Shown: positions 7,934-18,528 of the stretch, one piece after another
Position numbering within the stretch: the first letter of the stretch is position 1
How the letters are laid out: each line of letters opens with the position of its first letter
Assembly (NCBI GenBank): GCA_963774155.1
Contig: CAVZDW010000004.1
Coordinates: 310,001-374,000 of the forward strand
Source of the DNA: DASSUW01 sp963774155
GTDB taxonomy: Bacteria > Actinomycetota > Thermoleophilia > Solirubrobacterales > Solirubrobacteraceae
Direction of reading: 5' to 3'
DNA: 64,000 bases
Made by a program: the position numbers and the translations under genes
Notes under the pieces: model-generated
Told to the model about the DNA's origin: nothing
The model's input: the letters and a program-made list of their open reading frames with translations, nothing else
Database searches by the model: none

Positions 7934-9513
7934 CGCCGGTACGCGCGACCCTCCCACGGCCCGAGCTCGTCACCCGGCTCGCCGAGCACGATCTCGGCGT
8001 CCGCCCAGTCCGGCAGCTCGACCGTCACGGCCTCGCCTGAGAAGTTGCCGAGCACGAGCAGCTCCGTGTCCTCGTAGCGGCGGGTGTAGGCGTAGACGCG
8101 CTCGTCGTCCTCGAGCAGCATCGTGAAGTCGCCGTGGGCCACGGCCGGCTCGCTGTGGCGCAGCGCGATCACCGCGCGGTAGTGGTGGAAGACCGAGTCG
8201 GGATCGGCGCGCTGGGCCTGCGCGTTGATCTCCGTGTGGTTGGGGTTGACCGCGATCCACGGCTCCCCGGTCGTGAAGCCCGCGTTTCGCGATCCGTCCC
8301 ACTGCACCGGCGTGCGCGCGTTGTCGCGGCTCATCGCGCGCAGCGCGGGCATCGCCTCCTCGCCGGCCTCCGCGTAGTGGTTGAGCGACTCGATGTCGCG
8401 GAAGTCGCCGATCGAGGCGAACGGGAAGTTGGTCATCCCGAGCTCCTCCCCCTGGTACACGTACGGCGTCCCGCGGTGCAGGTGCAGGACGGTGGCCAGC
8501 ATCTTGGCCGCGCGCTCGCGGTGCTCCGGGCTGTCGTCGCCGAAGCGCGAGACGGCGCGGGGCTGGTCGTGGTTGTCCCAGTAGAGGCTGTTCCAGCCGC
8601 TGTCGGCCAGCCCGGTCTGCCAGCGGCCGAGCGAGCGCTTGAGGTCGCGCAGCCGCAACGGGAGGACATCCCACTTCGACGACCCCTGGTCGAGCTGGAC
8701 GTGCTCGAACTGGAACACCATGTCGACCTCGCCGCGGGCGGGATCGGTGAACAGCACCGCGTCCTCGACCGTGACGCCCGGCATCTCGCCGACGGTCAGG
8801 AGCCCGTCACGGTCCGCGAACACCTCCCGGTGCATCTCCTGCAGGAACTCGTGGACCCGCGGGCCGGAGATGTAGTACGGCGAGCCGTCGCCGCCCGGCG
8901 CGTCCGGGAGCGACGTGTCCTTGGAGATCATGTTGATGACGTCCATGCGGAAGCCGTCGACCCCGCGGTCCAGCCACCAGCGCATCATCGAGTAGATCGC
9001 CTCCCGGACCTCGGGGTTCTCCCAGTTCAGGTCCGGCTGCTTGCGCGAGAAGAGGTGGAGGTAGTACTGGTCCGTGGCCGCGTCGCGCTCCCAGGTCGAG
9101 CCCGAGAAGAACGAGCGCCAGTTCGTCGGCTCGTCGCGCCACCAGTACCAGTCGCGCTTCGGGTTGTCGCGGCTCGAGCGCGACTCGACGAACCACGGGT
9201 GCTCGTCGGACGTGTGGTTGACGACGAGGTCCATCACGAGCTTCATCCCGCGCGCGTGGACCTGCTCGAGCAGCGCGTCGAACTCCTCGAGCGTCCCGAA
9301 CACCGGGTCGATGTCCTGGTAGTCGCTGATGTCGTAGCCCGCGTCGTCCTGCGGCGAGGCGTAGATCGGGGAGAGCCACAGCACGTCGACGCCGAGCTCG
9401 GCCAGGTAGTCCAGCTTCGAGGCGATCCCGGCGAGATCGCCGATCCCGTCACCGTCGCCGTCGGCGAAGCTGCGAGGCCAGATCTGGTAGACGACGGCGC
9501 TCTGCCACCACAT
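7921..9513 (-). CDS. Alpha-glucosidase / oligo-1,6-glucosidase, GH13
   Basis: This 530-aa cytoplasmic enzyme has the four GH13 signature blocks: MDLVVNH (94-100), GFRMDV with nucleophile D191, GEMPG with acid-base E243, and WDNHDQPR with D316. The start YQIWPRSFADGDGDGIGDL and DIDPVFGTLEEF place it in the oligo-1,6-glucosidase/alpha-glucosidase subfamily, which hydrolyses isomaltose or maltose-type oligosaccharides. The ATG is 2 nt downstream of the response regulator stop, so it is the last gene of the kinase-regulator operon. That location suggests the two-component system senses or controls alpha-glucan use, which is inference. Confidence 0.9.
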   Translation of the reverse strand: MWWQSAVVYQIWPRSFADGDGDGIGDLAGIASKLDYLAELGVDVLWLSPIYASPQDDAGYDISDYQDIDPVFGTLEEFDALLEQVHARGMKLVMDLVVNHTSDEHPWFVESRSSRDNPKRDWYWWRDEPTNWRSFFSGSTWERDAATDQYYLHLFSRKQPDLNWENPEVREAIYSMMRWWLDRGVDGFRMDVINMISKDTSLPDAPGGDGSPYYISGPRVHEFLQEMHREVFADRDGLLTVGEMPGVTVEDAVLFTDPARGEVDMVFQFEHVQLDQGSSKWDVLPLRLRDLKRSLGRWQTGLADSGWNSLYWDNHDQPRAVSRFGDDSPEHRERAAKMLATVLHLHRGTPYVYQGEELGMTNFPFASIGDFRDIESLNHYAEAGEEAMPALRAMSRDNARTPVQWDGSRNAGFTTGEPWIAVNPNHTEINAQAQRADPDSVFHHYRAVIALRHSEPAVAHGDFTMLLEDDERVYAYTRRYEDTELLVLGNFSGEAVTVELPDWADAEIVLGEPGDELGPWEGRAYRRYCR

Positions 9514-9515
9514 CG

Positions 9516-10181
9516 TCAGCCGCTCGTACCCGGGACCGCGATGCCGAACTCGTAGGCCAGCACGACGGCCTGCACGCGGTCGCGGATCCCGAGCTTCATG
9601 AGCAGCCGGGCGACGTGGGTCTTGACCGTCGTCTCGCTGACGATCAGCTCGGCGGCGATCTCGGCGTTCGAGAGCCCGCGGGCGACGAGCTTGAAGACCT
9701 CGACCTCGCGGGCCGTCAGCTCGGCGAAGCCCGGCGGGGGCGCCGAGGCGGGCGCGGCGCGGGCGAACTCGTGGATCAGGCGGCGCGTGATCGAGGGCGC
9801 GAGCAGGGCGTCGCCGCGCGCGACGACGCGGATGCCGGCGGCCAGCTCCTCCGGCGGGACGTCCTTGAGCAGGAAGCCGCTCGCGCCCGCGCGCAGGGCC
9901 TCGTAGACGTACTCGTTGAGGTCGAAGGTCGTGAGCATGAGCACGCGCGCGGGGGAGTCCCCGCCGGCGGCGACGACGCGGCGCGTGGCCTCGATCCCGT
10001 CGAGCTCGGGCATGCGGATGTCCATGAGCACCACGTCGGGGTCGAGGCGCTTGGTCTGCTCGACCGCCTCGATGCCGTCGGAGGCGTCGCCGATGACCGA
10101 GATGTCCTCCTCGGCGTCGAGGATCATCCGGAAGCCGGCGCGCACGAGGGCCTGGTCGTCGGCGATGAGGACGCGGATCAC
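9516..10181 (-). CDS. NarL/FixJ-family response regulator
   Basis: This 221-aa protein has a receiver domain (IADDQALVRAGF, phosphoacceptor D54 in LMDIRMPELDG, conserved LTTFD and LLKDVPP) and a C-terminal LuxR-type helix-turn-helix (LTAREVEVFKLVARGLSNAEIA, VSETTVKTHVARLLMKLGI). It overlaps the upstream histidine kinase gene by 4 nt and is followed by the alpha-glucosidase gene. It closely resembles the second regulator in this window at 31258, so the two may be paralogues. It is expected to be phosphorylated by one or both of the adjacent kinases. Confidence 0.92.
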   Translation of the reverse strand: MIRVLIADDQALVRAGFRMILDAEEDISVIGDASDGIEAVEQTKRLDPDVVLMDIRMPELDGIEATRRVVAAGGDSPARVLMLTTFDLNEYVYEALRAGASGFLLKDVPPEELAAGIRVVARGDALLAPSITRRLIHEFARAAPASAPPPGFAELTAREVEVFKLVARGLSNAEIAAELIVSETTVKTHVARLLMKLGIRDRVQAVVLAYEFGIAVPGTSG

Positions 10182-11317
10182 AGGGGCAACCTAGCGACGA
10201 CCTCGAACCCGCCGCCGTCTCGCTTGCCCGCTCGCAGCTCGCCGTCATACAGGCGCACGCGCTCCTCCATCCCGATCAGGCCGTGGCCGCCGCTGTGGCC
10301 GTTGGCGCTCTGCCCGCCGCGGTCGACGATCGCAAGCTCGAGATGCTCGGGCTCCCAGCGCACGGTGACCTCGGTGGGCGCGGCGCCGGCGTGCTTGATG
10401 GCGTTGGTGAGCGCCTCCTGCACGACGCGATAGGCGGCGAGGTCCATGCCGGCCGGGAGCGAGCGCGGCGCGCCCTCGACGGTCAGCGAGACCGGGAGCC
10501 CCGCGGTGCGCGTGCTCTCGATCAGCGCTCCCAGGTCGCGCATCGTCGGCTGCGGCGCGCGGTCGTCGCCGTGGTGCATGACGCCGAGGAGGCGGCGCAT
10601 CTCGGTCATCGCCGCGCGCCCGACCTCCTCGATCTGGGCCGCCGCGGCGATCGCCCGGGCGGGGTCGCGGTCGAGGATGCGGCGGGCGCCACCGGCCTGC
10701 ACGACCATCACGGAGACCGAGTGCGCGACCACGTCGTGCATCTCGCGCGCGATGCGGCGGCGCTCCTCGGCCGCGGCGCGGGCCAGCTCCTCGTCGTGCG
10801 CCTCCTTTGCGCGCACCGCGGCCTCGTGCAGCTCCTCGGTCAGCCGCGTGCGCGTGCGGACCCCGCGCCCGGCCAGCCAGGCGAGCAGGGCGAAGGCGGT
10901 GGGGAAGACGAAGTCGGTGAAGACCTGCTCGTCGAAGGTGAAGATCACGGTCAGCATGCCCGCCGCCACCACGAACGGCGCGGCCAGCGCCGCGCGGCCA
11001 CTCGTGTAGGCGCCGGCGGCGTAGGAGGCGAAGAGCACGGACACGAGCGGCGTCTGCATCGGCTCGACGCCGGACAGCCCCGTGTTGGCGAGGGTCCAGC
11101 TGACGAAGATCACGCCGCAGACGATCAGCGGCTGCCGGCGGCGCCAGGCGAGCGAGCCGTAGGCCACGGCAGAGATCGCGATCATCAGCGCCAGCGCGTC
11201 GTTCTCATGCTCCAGCACGATCAGCTCGGTCTCGCCCACGACGACGAAGACGCCGGCGAGCAGCCAGTCGAGCCGGCGGCGGTCGATCCGCCGCGCGCGG
11301 GCGATCCAGCGCCTCAC
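10178..11317 (-). CDS. DesK-type sensor histidine kinase
   Basis: This 379-aa kinase has about five hydrophobic segments (residues 18-150), a HisKA_3 dimerisation domain with phosphoacceptor H194 in RRRIAREMHDVVAHSVS, and an HATPase domain (YRVVQEALTNAIKHA N-box, GGHGLIGMEERV G-box). No extracellular sensor domain is present, so sensing is probably within the membrane. It overlaps its regulator by 4 nt and is itself overlapped by the second kinase gene upstream (ATGA at 11314-11317), giving a kinase-kinase-regulator operon. Confidence 0.9.
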   Translation of the reverse strand: MRRWIARARRIDRRRLDWLLAGVFVVVGETELIVLEHENDALALMIAISAVAYGSLAWRRRQPLIVCGVIFVSWTLANTGLSGVEPMQTPLVSVLFASYAAGAYTSGRAALAAPFVVAAGMLTVIFTFDEQVFTDFVFPTAFALLAWLAGRGVRTRTRLTEELHEAAVRAKEAHDEELARAAAEERRRIAREMHDVVAHSVSVMVVQAGGARRILDRDPARAIAAAAQIEEVGRAAMTEMRRLLGVMHHGDDRAPQPTMRDLGALIESTRTAGLPVSLTVEGAPRSLPAGMDLAAYRVVQEALTNAIKHAGAAPTEVTVRWEPEHLELAIVDRGGQSANGHSGGHGLIGMEERVRLYDGELRAGKRDGGGFEVVARLPL

Positions 11318-12460
11318 GCCGCGCCTCCGATGGGGAGCCGTGCGCGCACGACGTGACCGCCGTCGCGGCGCGCCCCGGCGCGCAGCTGTCCGCCGGAGAG
11401 CACGACGCGCTCGCGGATGCCGAGCAGCGGCCGCGCCGGGGCGCCGCCGTCGTCGGCGATCTCCAGGTCGACGTGGGCGTCCGCGTACGTGAGCGAGACC
11501 GCGGCGTGGCCGGCGTGCCCGTGCTCGAGCGCGCCGCCGAGGGCCTCCTGCACGACGCGGTAGGCCGTGAGGTCGATGCCGATCGGCAGCTCGCGCTCGG
11601 AGCCCTCGACGGCCAGCGTCACCGGCAGTCCCGCCGCCTCGACCCGGCGCAGGAGCGAGGCGACGTGCCGGAGCGACGGCTGCGGAGCCAGCGCGAGCTC
11701 CTCGTCCTCGCGGCGCAGGACGCCGAGCAGCCGGCGGATCTCCGTCAGCGCCTCGCGGCCGCTGGTCTCCACGGCGAGGAAGGCCGCGCTCGCCCGCGCG
11801 GGGTCACGCTCGGCCAGCCGGCGGGCGCCTGAGGCCTGGACGACCATCGCGCTCAGCGCGTGGGCGACGACGTCGTGCAGCTCGCCGGCGATCCGCGCGC
11901 GCTCCTCCTCGGCGGCCGCCGCGGCCTTCTCGAAGCGCTCGTCCTCGAGTCGCACGGCCTTCTCGTGGAGCGTGCGGTTGAGCTCGGCGCGGTTGCGGAG
12001 GACGCGACCGAGGAGGATCGGGCCGCCGATCAGCGCGATCACGGCCAGCAGGTAGTTGCCGAGGCTGTCGTCGGAGCTGTCGACGGCGGTCGAGATCGGT
12101 CATCCAGGCCGCCGCATAGGCGGTCAGCAGCCACACGACCCGGCCCTCGAGATGGCGCCCGACCGTGTAGAGCACGAAGAGCATCACGAAGAACGGGCTG
12201 ACCATGTTGTCGACGTACGCCGTGTCGAGCACGTTGCCGATCGTGAAGAGCGGCATCACGAGGATCGCGGCGACGATCGTGAAGCGCCGCCGGATGGCCA
12301 GGCAGAAGGCGTGGGCGAGGAGGATCAGCGCCATCGCGCCCGTGTACGGCGTGCCGTCCGGGACGAGCACGAACAGCTCGGCGAACGCCTCCACGAGGAA
12401 GAGCGCGGCGAGCAGCAGGTCGGCCCGGAACGGATCCATCGCGCGCAGTCGGGCGAGCAT
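11314..12460 (-). pseudogene. Second DesK-type sensor histidine kinase, frame broken by one extra base
   Basis: From the ATG at 12460 there are four to five membrane segments (LLLAALFLVEAFAELFVLV, FVMLFVLYTVGRHLEGRVV and others). Near 12097 the frame is lost just after AAAWMT and resumes one frame on (AVDSSDDSLGNYLLAVIALI). The rest is an intact HisKA_3 domain (ARIAGELHDVVAHALSAMVV) and a short HATPase (AYRVVQEALGGALEHGHAG, PLLGIRERVV). The N-box shows GGALEH where NAIKH is usual, so ATP binding may be altered. A TAACGT box lies 9 nt before the ATG. Removing one base gives about 381 aa, the same size as the neighbouring kinase. Confidence 0.78.
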
Positions 12461-12618
12461 CGTGGGGCAACGTTAGCCGCGGCGCGGGCGCGAATCGTCC
12501 TCCGCCATGAGGATCGCCACGTCCTCCTTGAGGATGACGGGACGTCCTCCCGAGGGTCCGAGCACAATCGTCAGGTCGGCCGACGACACGGGACGCCGCG
12601 GCCGAGAGAGTGCCGGTC

Positions 12619-13056
12619 ATGAGGACATGGACCGCCACGACGACCACCGCCGCCCGTCCGGAAGACGTGCTCGAGGTGCTCACCGACCCGGAGGCCTGCG
12701 CCCGCTGGGCGCCGCTGCCCTTCGACGTCGACGAGCTCGAGGGCCGGCGGCTGGCCACCGGCAGCCGCGCCCGCGTGAGCGGGAAGCTGGCCGGCCGGCG
12801 CGTCGGGTTCGACCTCGAGGTGCACGAGGCCTCCGGCAGCGGGCTCATGCTCGCCGCCGACGGTCCGGTGGGCTTCGACGTCGACTACCGCCTGTCGCCC
12901 GTTGAGGGCGGCAGCGAGGTGCGCGCGTCCGTGTCCGTTCGCCCGTCCGGCGGGATCGTCGGGCGCCTCCTCGCCGAGGCGACGAGCGCCCTCCTCTCCG
13001 CCGGTGCCCTGGAAGCGGCTCTTTCTCGGATCACGCGGGAAGTCGCCCCAATCTAA
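12619..13056 (+). CDS. SRPBCC-fold protein
   Basis: This is a protein of about 145 aa with the pattern of polyketide cyclase/START-like SRPBCC proteins: RTWTATTTTAARPEDVLEVL, TDPEACARWAPLPFDV and VGFDVDYRLSP. I prefer the ATG at 12619, which has a purine-rich GAGAGAG stretch 7 nt upstream, over the GTG at 12610. The fold binds small hydrophobic ligands and the ligand here cannot be told. It stands upstream of the ABC exporter genes, 58 nt from them, and could be co-transcribed with them. Confidence 0.7.
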   Translation: MRTWTATTTTAARPEDVLEVLTDPEACARWAPLPFDVDELEGRRLATGSRARVSGKLAGRRVGFDLEVHEASGSGLMLAADGPVGFDVDYRLSPVEGGSEVRASVSVRPSGGIVGRLLAEATSALLSAGALEAALSRITREVAPI

Positions 13057-13114
13057 CGTCGCCCGAAGGTCGCCGCGTGGGGTTTGCGGCGACCGGAGGG
13101 AGAAAGGTCTCCCC

Positions 13115-13866
<752 letters not shown>

Positions 13867-13870
<4 letters not shown>

Positions 13871-16242
13871 CCCGGGTCGCTCTCAGAGGCCTCGCGGCGC
13901 GCCCATTGCGCACCGCGCTGAGCGCCCTCGCCATCGTGGTGGGCGTCGCCTTCGTGGCCGCCGCCCTCACGTTCACCGGCGCCATGCGCGGCGCCGCGGA
14001 CTCGCTGTCGAGCGCCGCCTATGACGGCACCGACGCGGTCGTGGTCTCCAAGACCTCGTTCGAGCCGGGCCTGGACTCGTTCGCCCAGCGCCCGACCCTG
14101 CCGGCCTCGACGGTCGAGCAGGTCCGGAACACGCCGGGCATCGACGTCGCCGTCGGCGACGTCAACGACACGGCGCAGATCATGGGCCGCGACGGGGCGC
14201 CCGTCGGCGACGGCCCGTACTTCGGCTCCGGCTTCGACGCCGGCACCCCGGGCGCCGAGCGGCTGACGCCCTACCGCCTCTCCGACGGCCGCTGGGCCGA
14301 GGGCGCGGGCCAGGTCGTCATCGACCAGGGCACGGCCGAGAAGGAGAGCTACGCGGTCGGCGACCGCGTGACCATCGCCACCCGTGGCGAGGCACGCGAG
14401 TTCGAGGTCGTCGGCATCGCGAAGTTCGCCGACGTGAAGTCGATCGGCACCGCCACGTTCGCGGTGTTCGACCTCGGCGAGGCGCAGGCGCTGTTCGGCA
14501 AGCAGGGCGGCTACGACCGCGTCCTGGTGGCCGGCGACACGAAGAACCTCTCGGTCGGGGCGGACACCCAGGTGCTCTCCGCCGCCGCCGACGATCGCTT
14601 CGACCTCGAGAGCCTGAAGAGCTTCGTGGACATCCTGCGCACGGTGCTGCTCGCCTTCGCCGGCGTGGCGCTGATCGTCGGGGCGTTCACGATCTTCAAC
14701 GCGCTCTCGATCGCCGTCGCCCAGCGGACGCGTGAGCTGGGCCTGCTGCGGATGGTCGGCGCGAGCCGCCGCCAGGTCCGCCGCTCGGTCCTCGTCGAGG
14801 CGCTGGCCATCGGCCTGATCGGCTCCGTGGCCGGCCTCGGCGTCGGGCTCCTGCTGGCCTCCGGGCTGGAGAGCCTGTTCAGCTCGATGGGCGTGGCGCT
14901 GCCGATCTCCGGCATGTCGCTGAGCATCGGCACGGTCGTCGCCGGCCTGCTCATCGGCATCGGCGTGACCGTCGTGGCGGCGATGCTGCCGTCGCGCCGC
15001 GCCACCAAGGTGGCTCCGGTGGCCGCGCTCCGCGAGGCGGGCCCGGGCGGTCGCAGGCTGCGGCTCGGCGGTCGCGCCGTGCGGGCGCTCACCGGCCTGG
15101 TCGGCCGCCCGTCGGCCGCGCTCGGCGGCTCCGCCGGCTCGCTCGCCCGCCGCAACGCGATGCGCCACCCCGGCCGCACGGCCGCAACGGCGTCCGCGCT
15201 GCTCATCGGCGTCGCGCTGGTGACGGCCGTGACGACGATCGGCAGCGGCCTCACCGAGGTCTCCAAGGGCTCGCTCGAGGATCGCGTGCAGGCCACCGCC
15301 GTGGTCGCCAACGCCGACGGCTGGACGCCGATCGATCCCAAGATCGAGCACGCGGTGCAGGCCGCGCCGGGCGTGACCGCGGCCACCTCCCTGCGGCAGG
15401 ACGGCGCGCTCGCCTTCGGCGAGGAGGAGGGCGTCAACGCGGTCGACCCGGCCACGGTGACGGAGCTGTTCGCCTACGACCTGAAGGCCGGCGACGAGGC
15501 GGCGATCGCCGGCCTCGGGACCGACGGCGCGCTGGTCGACGACGGCTGGGCGACCGAGCACGGCCTGAAGGTCGGCGACGCGTTCACGATCACGTCGCCC
15601 AAGGGCACGGAGCTCGACCTGACCGTCCGGGCCATCGAGGAGTCCCCGGTGCTCGACATCCTGGGCCTCGGGCCGATCACGATCTCGCAGGAGGCGTTCG
15701 CGGGCGCCTTCGCCACCGAGCGCAATCGCTTCACGCTGGTGGCCGGCGGCGACGTCGAGAGCATGCAGCGCGCGCTCGCCGCCTTCCCGGAGGTCGAGGT
15801 CCTGTCCAAGGACGCGTTCGTCACGTCGCAGACCGAGTGGATCGGCCAGATCCTCTCGATCCTCTGGGTGCTGCTCGCCCTGGCCGTGATCGTGTCCCTG
15901 TTCGGGATCGTCAACACCCTGGTGCTCGCGACCTTCGAGCGCCGGCGGGAGCTGGGCACGCTGCGGGCGATGGGCATGTCCCGCCGCCAGCTGCGCCGCA
16001 TGGTGCGCCACGAGAGCGTGATCACCGCGCTCATGGGCGCCCTGCCCGGCATCGGCGTCGGGCTCGGCCTCGCTGCCGTCGCGGTCGCGGCGCTCGGCGA
16101 GTACGGGCTGGAGTTCGTGGTCCCGACGGGCGCCCTCGTGGCGGTCGCGGTGATCGCGGTGCTGGCGGGCATGGCTGCGGCCGTGCTGCCGGCAAGGCGC
16201 GCGTCGAGGACCGACGTCCTCGCAGCGCTCGCCTACGAGTAG
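13867..16242 (+). CDS. ABC transporter permease with two FtsX domains
   Basis: This 791-aa permease has an N-terminal membrane helix (LSALAIVVGVAFVAAALTF), an extracytoplasmic domain, three helices around 265-385 ending in MLPSRRATKVAPVAALREA, then a second copy of the same layout ending in VLPARRASRTDVLAALAYE. The internal duplication is typical of actinobacterial FtsX/MacB-like permeases of about 800 aa. With the adjacent ATPase it forms a mechanotransmission or lipid/peptide export system. There is no periplasmic adaptor gene, consistent with a monoderm. A hairpin terminator follows. Confidence 0.9.
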
Positions 16243-16253
16243 GGGAGTAACGG

Positions 16254-16283
16254 GGCGCCGGCGGCCTTCGGGCCGCCGGCGCC
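16254..16283 (+). terminator. Strong GC hairpin after the ABC permease gene
   Basis: A perfect 13-bp stem (GGCGCCGGCGGCC and its complement) encloses a TTCG tetraloop, starting 12 nt after the permease stop. No U-tract follows, so it may act as a Rho-independent-like pause or an mRNA 3'-end stabiliser. Confidence 0.7.
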
Positions 16284-16323
16284 TCGGGGAGCTCACAGAC
16301 CTCGCGGCCGCGCCGTTGTACGG

Positions 16324-17019
16324 ATGATGCTGACCCACCCGAATGACCTCGACTGGGGCGACCTGCGCTCACAGCTCGACGCGCGCGGCTTCGCCGTGAC
16401 CGTGCCGGTGCTCGACTCCGGCGAGACGTCGGCGCTCGCCGATCTGTTCGACGGCGGCCGCTTCCGCTCGACCATCGACATGGCCCGCCATCGCTTCGGC
16501 GACGGGCGCTACCGCTACTTCGACCATCCGCTGCCCGAGCCGATCGGCGGGCTGCGCGAGGCCTTCTACCGGCATCTCGCGCCGGTGGCGAACGACTGGT
16601 CAGGGCTGCTGGGCGGCCCGGACGACGCGTTCCCGCTCGAGCACGAGGAGCTGCTCGCGCGGTGCCACGAAGCCGGCCAGCTGCGGCCCACGCCGTTGAT
16701 CCTCCGCTACGGCGCCGGCGACTGGAACGCGCTGCATCAGGACCTCTACGGCGACGTCTACTTCCCGTTCCAGGTGCTGACCGTGCTCACCGACGACTTC
16801 GAGGGCGGCGAGTTCGTGCTCATGGAGCAGCGCCCGCGGGCTCAGAGCCGGGCCCACGTGCTGACGCCGCCGCGCGGGGCGTTCGTGATCTTCCCGACGC
16901 GCGAGCGGCCGAACGCGGGAGCCCGCGGCTACCACCGGATCGGCCTGCGCCACGGCGTGAGCACCGTGACGAGCGGCAGCCGCACGGCCCTCGGGATCAT
17001 CTTCCACGACGCCCGCTGA
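16324..17019 (+). CDS. 2-oxoglutarate/Fe(II)-dependent oxygenase
   Basis: This 231-aa protein has the double-stranded beta-helix metal triad HxD...H: H138 and D140 in ALHQDLYGD, and H210 in RIGLRHGVSTV. R220 in GSRTALGI is ten residues on, the usual 2-oxoglutarate-binding position. The sequence resembles the uncharacterised COG3826 group related to prolyl hydroxylases. The target may be a protein or small molecule and is not known. The gene is monocistronic and faces the PAS kinase gene with no gap (stops at 17019 and 17020). Two ATG codons in a row (16324, 16327) are possible starts. Confidence 0.8.
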   Translation: MMLTHPNDLDWGDLRSQLDARGFAVTVPVLDSGETSALADLFDGGRFRSTIDMARHRFGDGRYRYFDHPLPEPIGGLREAFYRHLAPVANDWSGLLGGPDDAFPLEHEELLARCHEAGQLRPTPLILRYGAGDWNALHQDLYGDVYFPFQVLTVLTDDFEGGEFVLMEQRPRAQSRAHVLTPPRGAFVIFPTRERPNAGARGYHRIGLRHGVSTVTSGSRTALGIIFHDAR

Positions 17020-18528
17020 TCAGCTGCACGGCAGGCGTGCGGTGAGCGTGGTGCCGACGCCGTCGGGGCTGTCGACGTCGAGCTCGCCGCCGAGGGCCTC
17101 GACGCGGTCGTGCAGGCCGCGCAGGCCGGAGCCGCCGGCCGCGTCGGCGCCGCCGACGCCGTCGTCGGTCACCTCGACCACGGCGCTGCCGTCGGTCCAC
17201 CGCACGGCCACGTTCACGCACGACGCGCGGGCGTGCCGGGAGGCGTTGGTGATCGCCTCGGACACGAGGTAGTAGGCCGCCGCCTCGACCGGCGGCGGCA
17301 GGCGGTTCTCCAGCTCGGCGCAGAGCTCGACCGGGAGGGTGGCCCGTCCGGCGAGCATCTCCAGCGCCGCCACGAGGCCCTTGTCGCTGAGGATCGCCGG
17401 GTGGATGCCGCGGGCGAGCTCGCGCAGATCCTCCAGGGCGCCCGACAGCTCGCCGGTCGCGTGCTGGAGGAGCTCGGCCGCGGCGGCGTCGCCGGTGCCG
17501 AGCCGGCGCTCGACCATCCGCAGCTCGAGCGAGAGCGCCACCAGCCGCTGCTGCGCGCCGTCGTGCAGGTTGCGCTCGATCCGGCGGCGGGCGTCGTCGG
17601 CGGCTTCGACCAGCCGCGCACGCGACGCGGCGAGCTCCGAGCGAGCCTCGGCGTTGGCCAGCGCCTGGGCGACGAGCTCGGCGAAGTCGGCGATCCGCTG
17701 CTCCGAGCCCTCCGGGAACGGCGTCTCCTCGGCGGTCGAGACGATGACGGCGCCCCACAGTCGCCCGCCCAGCCGGATCGGGGTCCCGACCGCGGACCGG
17801 TAGCCGAGCCCGCGCAGCATCGCCGCAGTCTCGCCGCCCGCGGCCGAGAAGTCGTCGACGCGCTCGGGCCGGCCCGTGCGGTGGATGAGGGCCGAGACGC
17901 TGTCGCCGTCGAGGGCGACGGGCGTGCCCACCGGGACGTTGCGCCCTCGGCCGATGCTCCACGCGGCGCACACGACCGCGTCCCCGTCAGGCTCGTAGCG
18001 GATCATGTTCGCCGTCTCCGCCCCGAGCAGCCGGCCGAGCTCCTCGGTCACCACGTCGAAGACGCGGGCCTGGTCGGTCTCGCTGGCCACCACCGTGGCC
18101 ACGCGGCGCAGCGCCGCCTGCTCGGCGGCCAGCGAGCGCAGCGCCTCCTCGTCCCGGCGGCGCTCCGTGATGTCGCGCAGGAAGCCGGTGTAGAGCGGTG
18201 GGCCGGGCACCCGCGGGCAGCTGATGGCGATCTCGACGGGGAACTCGCTGCCGTCCTTGCGCATGGCCGGAAGCTGGACCGGATGGCCGAGCATCCCGCC
18301 GTCGCCGGTGGCCACATGCCGCTCCACGCCGCGCCGGTGCGCCTCGCGCAGGTGCGGCGGGATGATCAGCTCGGCCAGCTCGCGGCCGACCATCTCGTCC
18401 GCGGTGTAGCCGAACGTCTCCTCGGCGGCGCGGTTGACCTCGAGCACGTTGCCGTCGGCGTCCATCGTGATGATGCACTCGAAGGCGGCGTCGAGGATCG
18501 CCTGGAGGATCGCTGCGTCGTGAGCCAC
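17020..18528 (-). CDS. PAS-GAF sensor histidine kinase, soluble
   Basis: This 502-aa kinase has no membrane segment. Residues 5-125 are a PAS domain (ECIITMDADGNVLEVNRAAE, FLRDITERRR), 142-292 a GAF domain (YRSAVGTPIRLGGRLWGAV), then a HisKA_3 domain with H322 in RRRIERNLHDGAQQRLV and an HATPase domain (SEAITNASRHA, GVGGADAAGGSGL). LHDGAQQRL is the LiaS/NreB-like variant. It should sense an intracellular ligand, redox state or gas. The GTG start overlaps the TAG stop of the trpB2 gene by one base. No cognate response regulator is adjacent. Confidence 0.87.
   Translation of the reverse strand: MAHDAAILQAILDAAFECIITMDADGNVLEVNRAAEETFGYTADEMVGRELAELIIPPHLREAHRRGVERHVATGDGGMLGHPVQLPAMRKDGSEFPVEIAISCPRVPGPPLYTGFLRDITERRRDEEALRSLAAEQAALRRVATVVASETDQARVFDVVTEELGRLLGAETANMIRYEPDGDAVVCAAWSIGRGRNVPVGTPVALDGDSVSALIHRTGRPERVDDFSAAGGETAAMLRGLGYRSAVGTPIRLGGRLWGAVIVSTAEETPFPEGSEQRIADFAELVAQALANAEARSELAASRARLVEAADDARRRIERNLHDGAQQRLVALSLELRMVERRLGTGDAAAAELLQHATGELSGALEDLRELARGIHPAILSDKGLVAALEMLAGRATLPVELCAELENRLPPPVEAAAYYLVSEAITNASRHARASCVNVAVRWTDGSAVVEVTDDGVGGADAAGGSGLRGLHDRVEALGGELDVDSPDGVGTTLTARLPCS

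Noticed and set aside
12461..12618. A small gene or RNA between the second kinase and the SRPBCC gene.
   Set aside because: No frame with family resemblance and no clear promoter-terminator pair; only a short CCTCC/GGAGG-type complementarity is visible.
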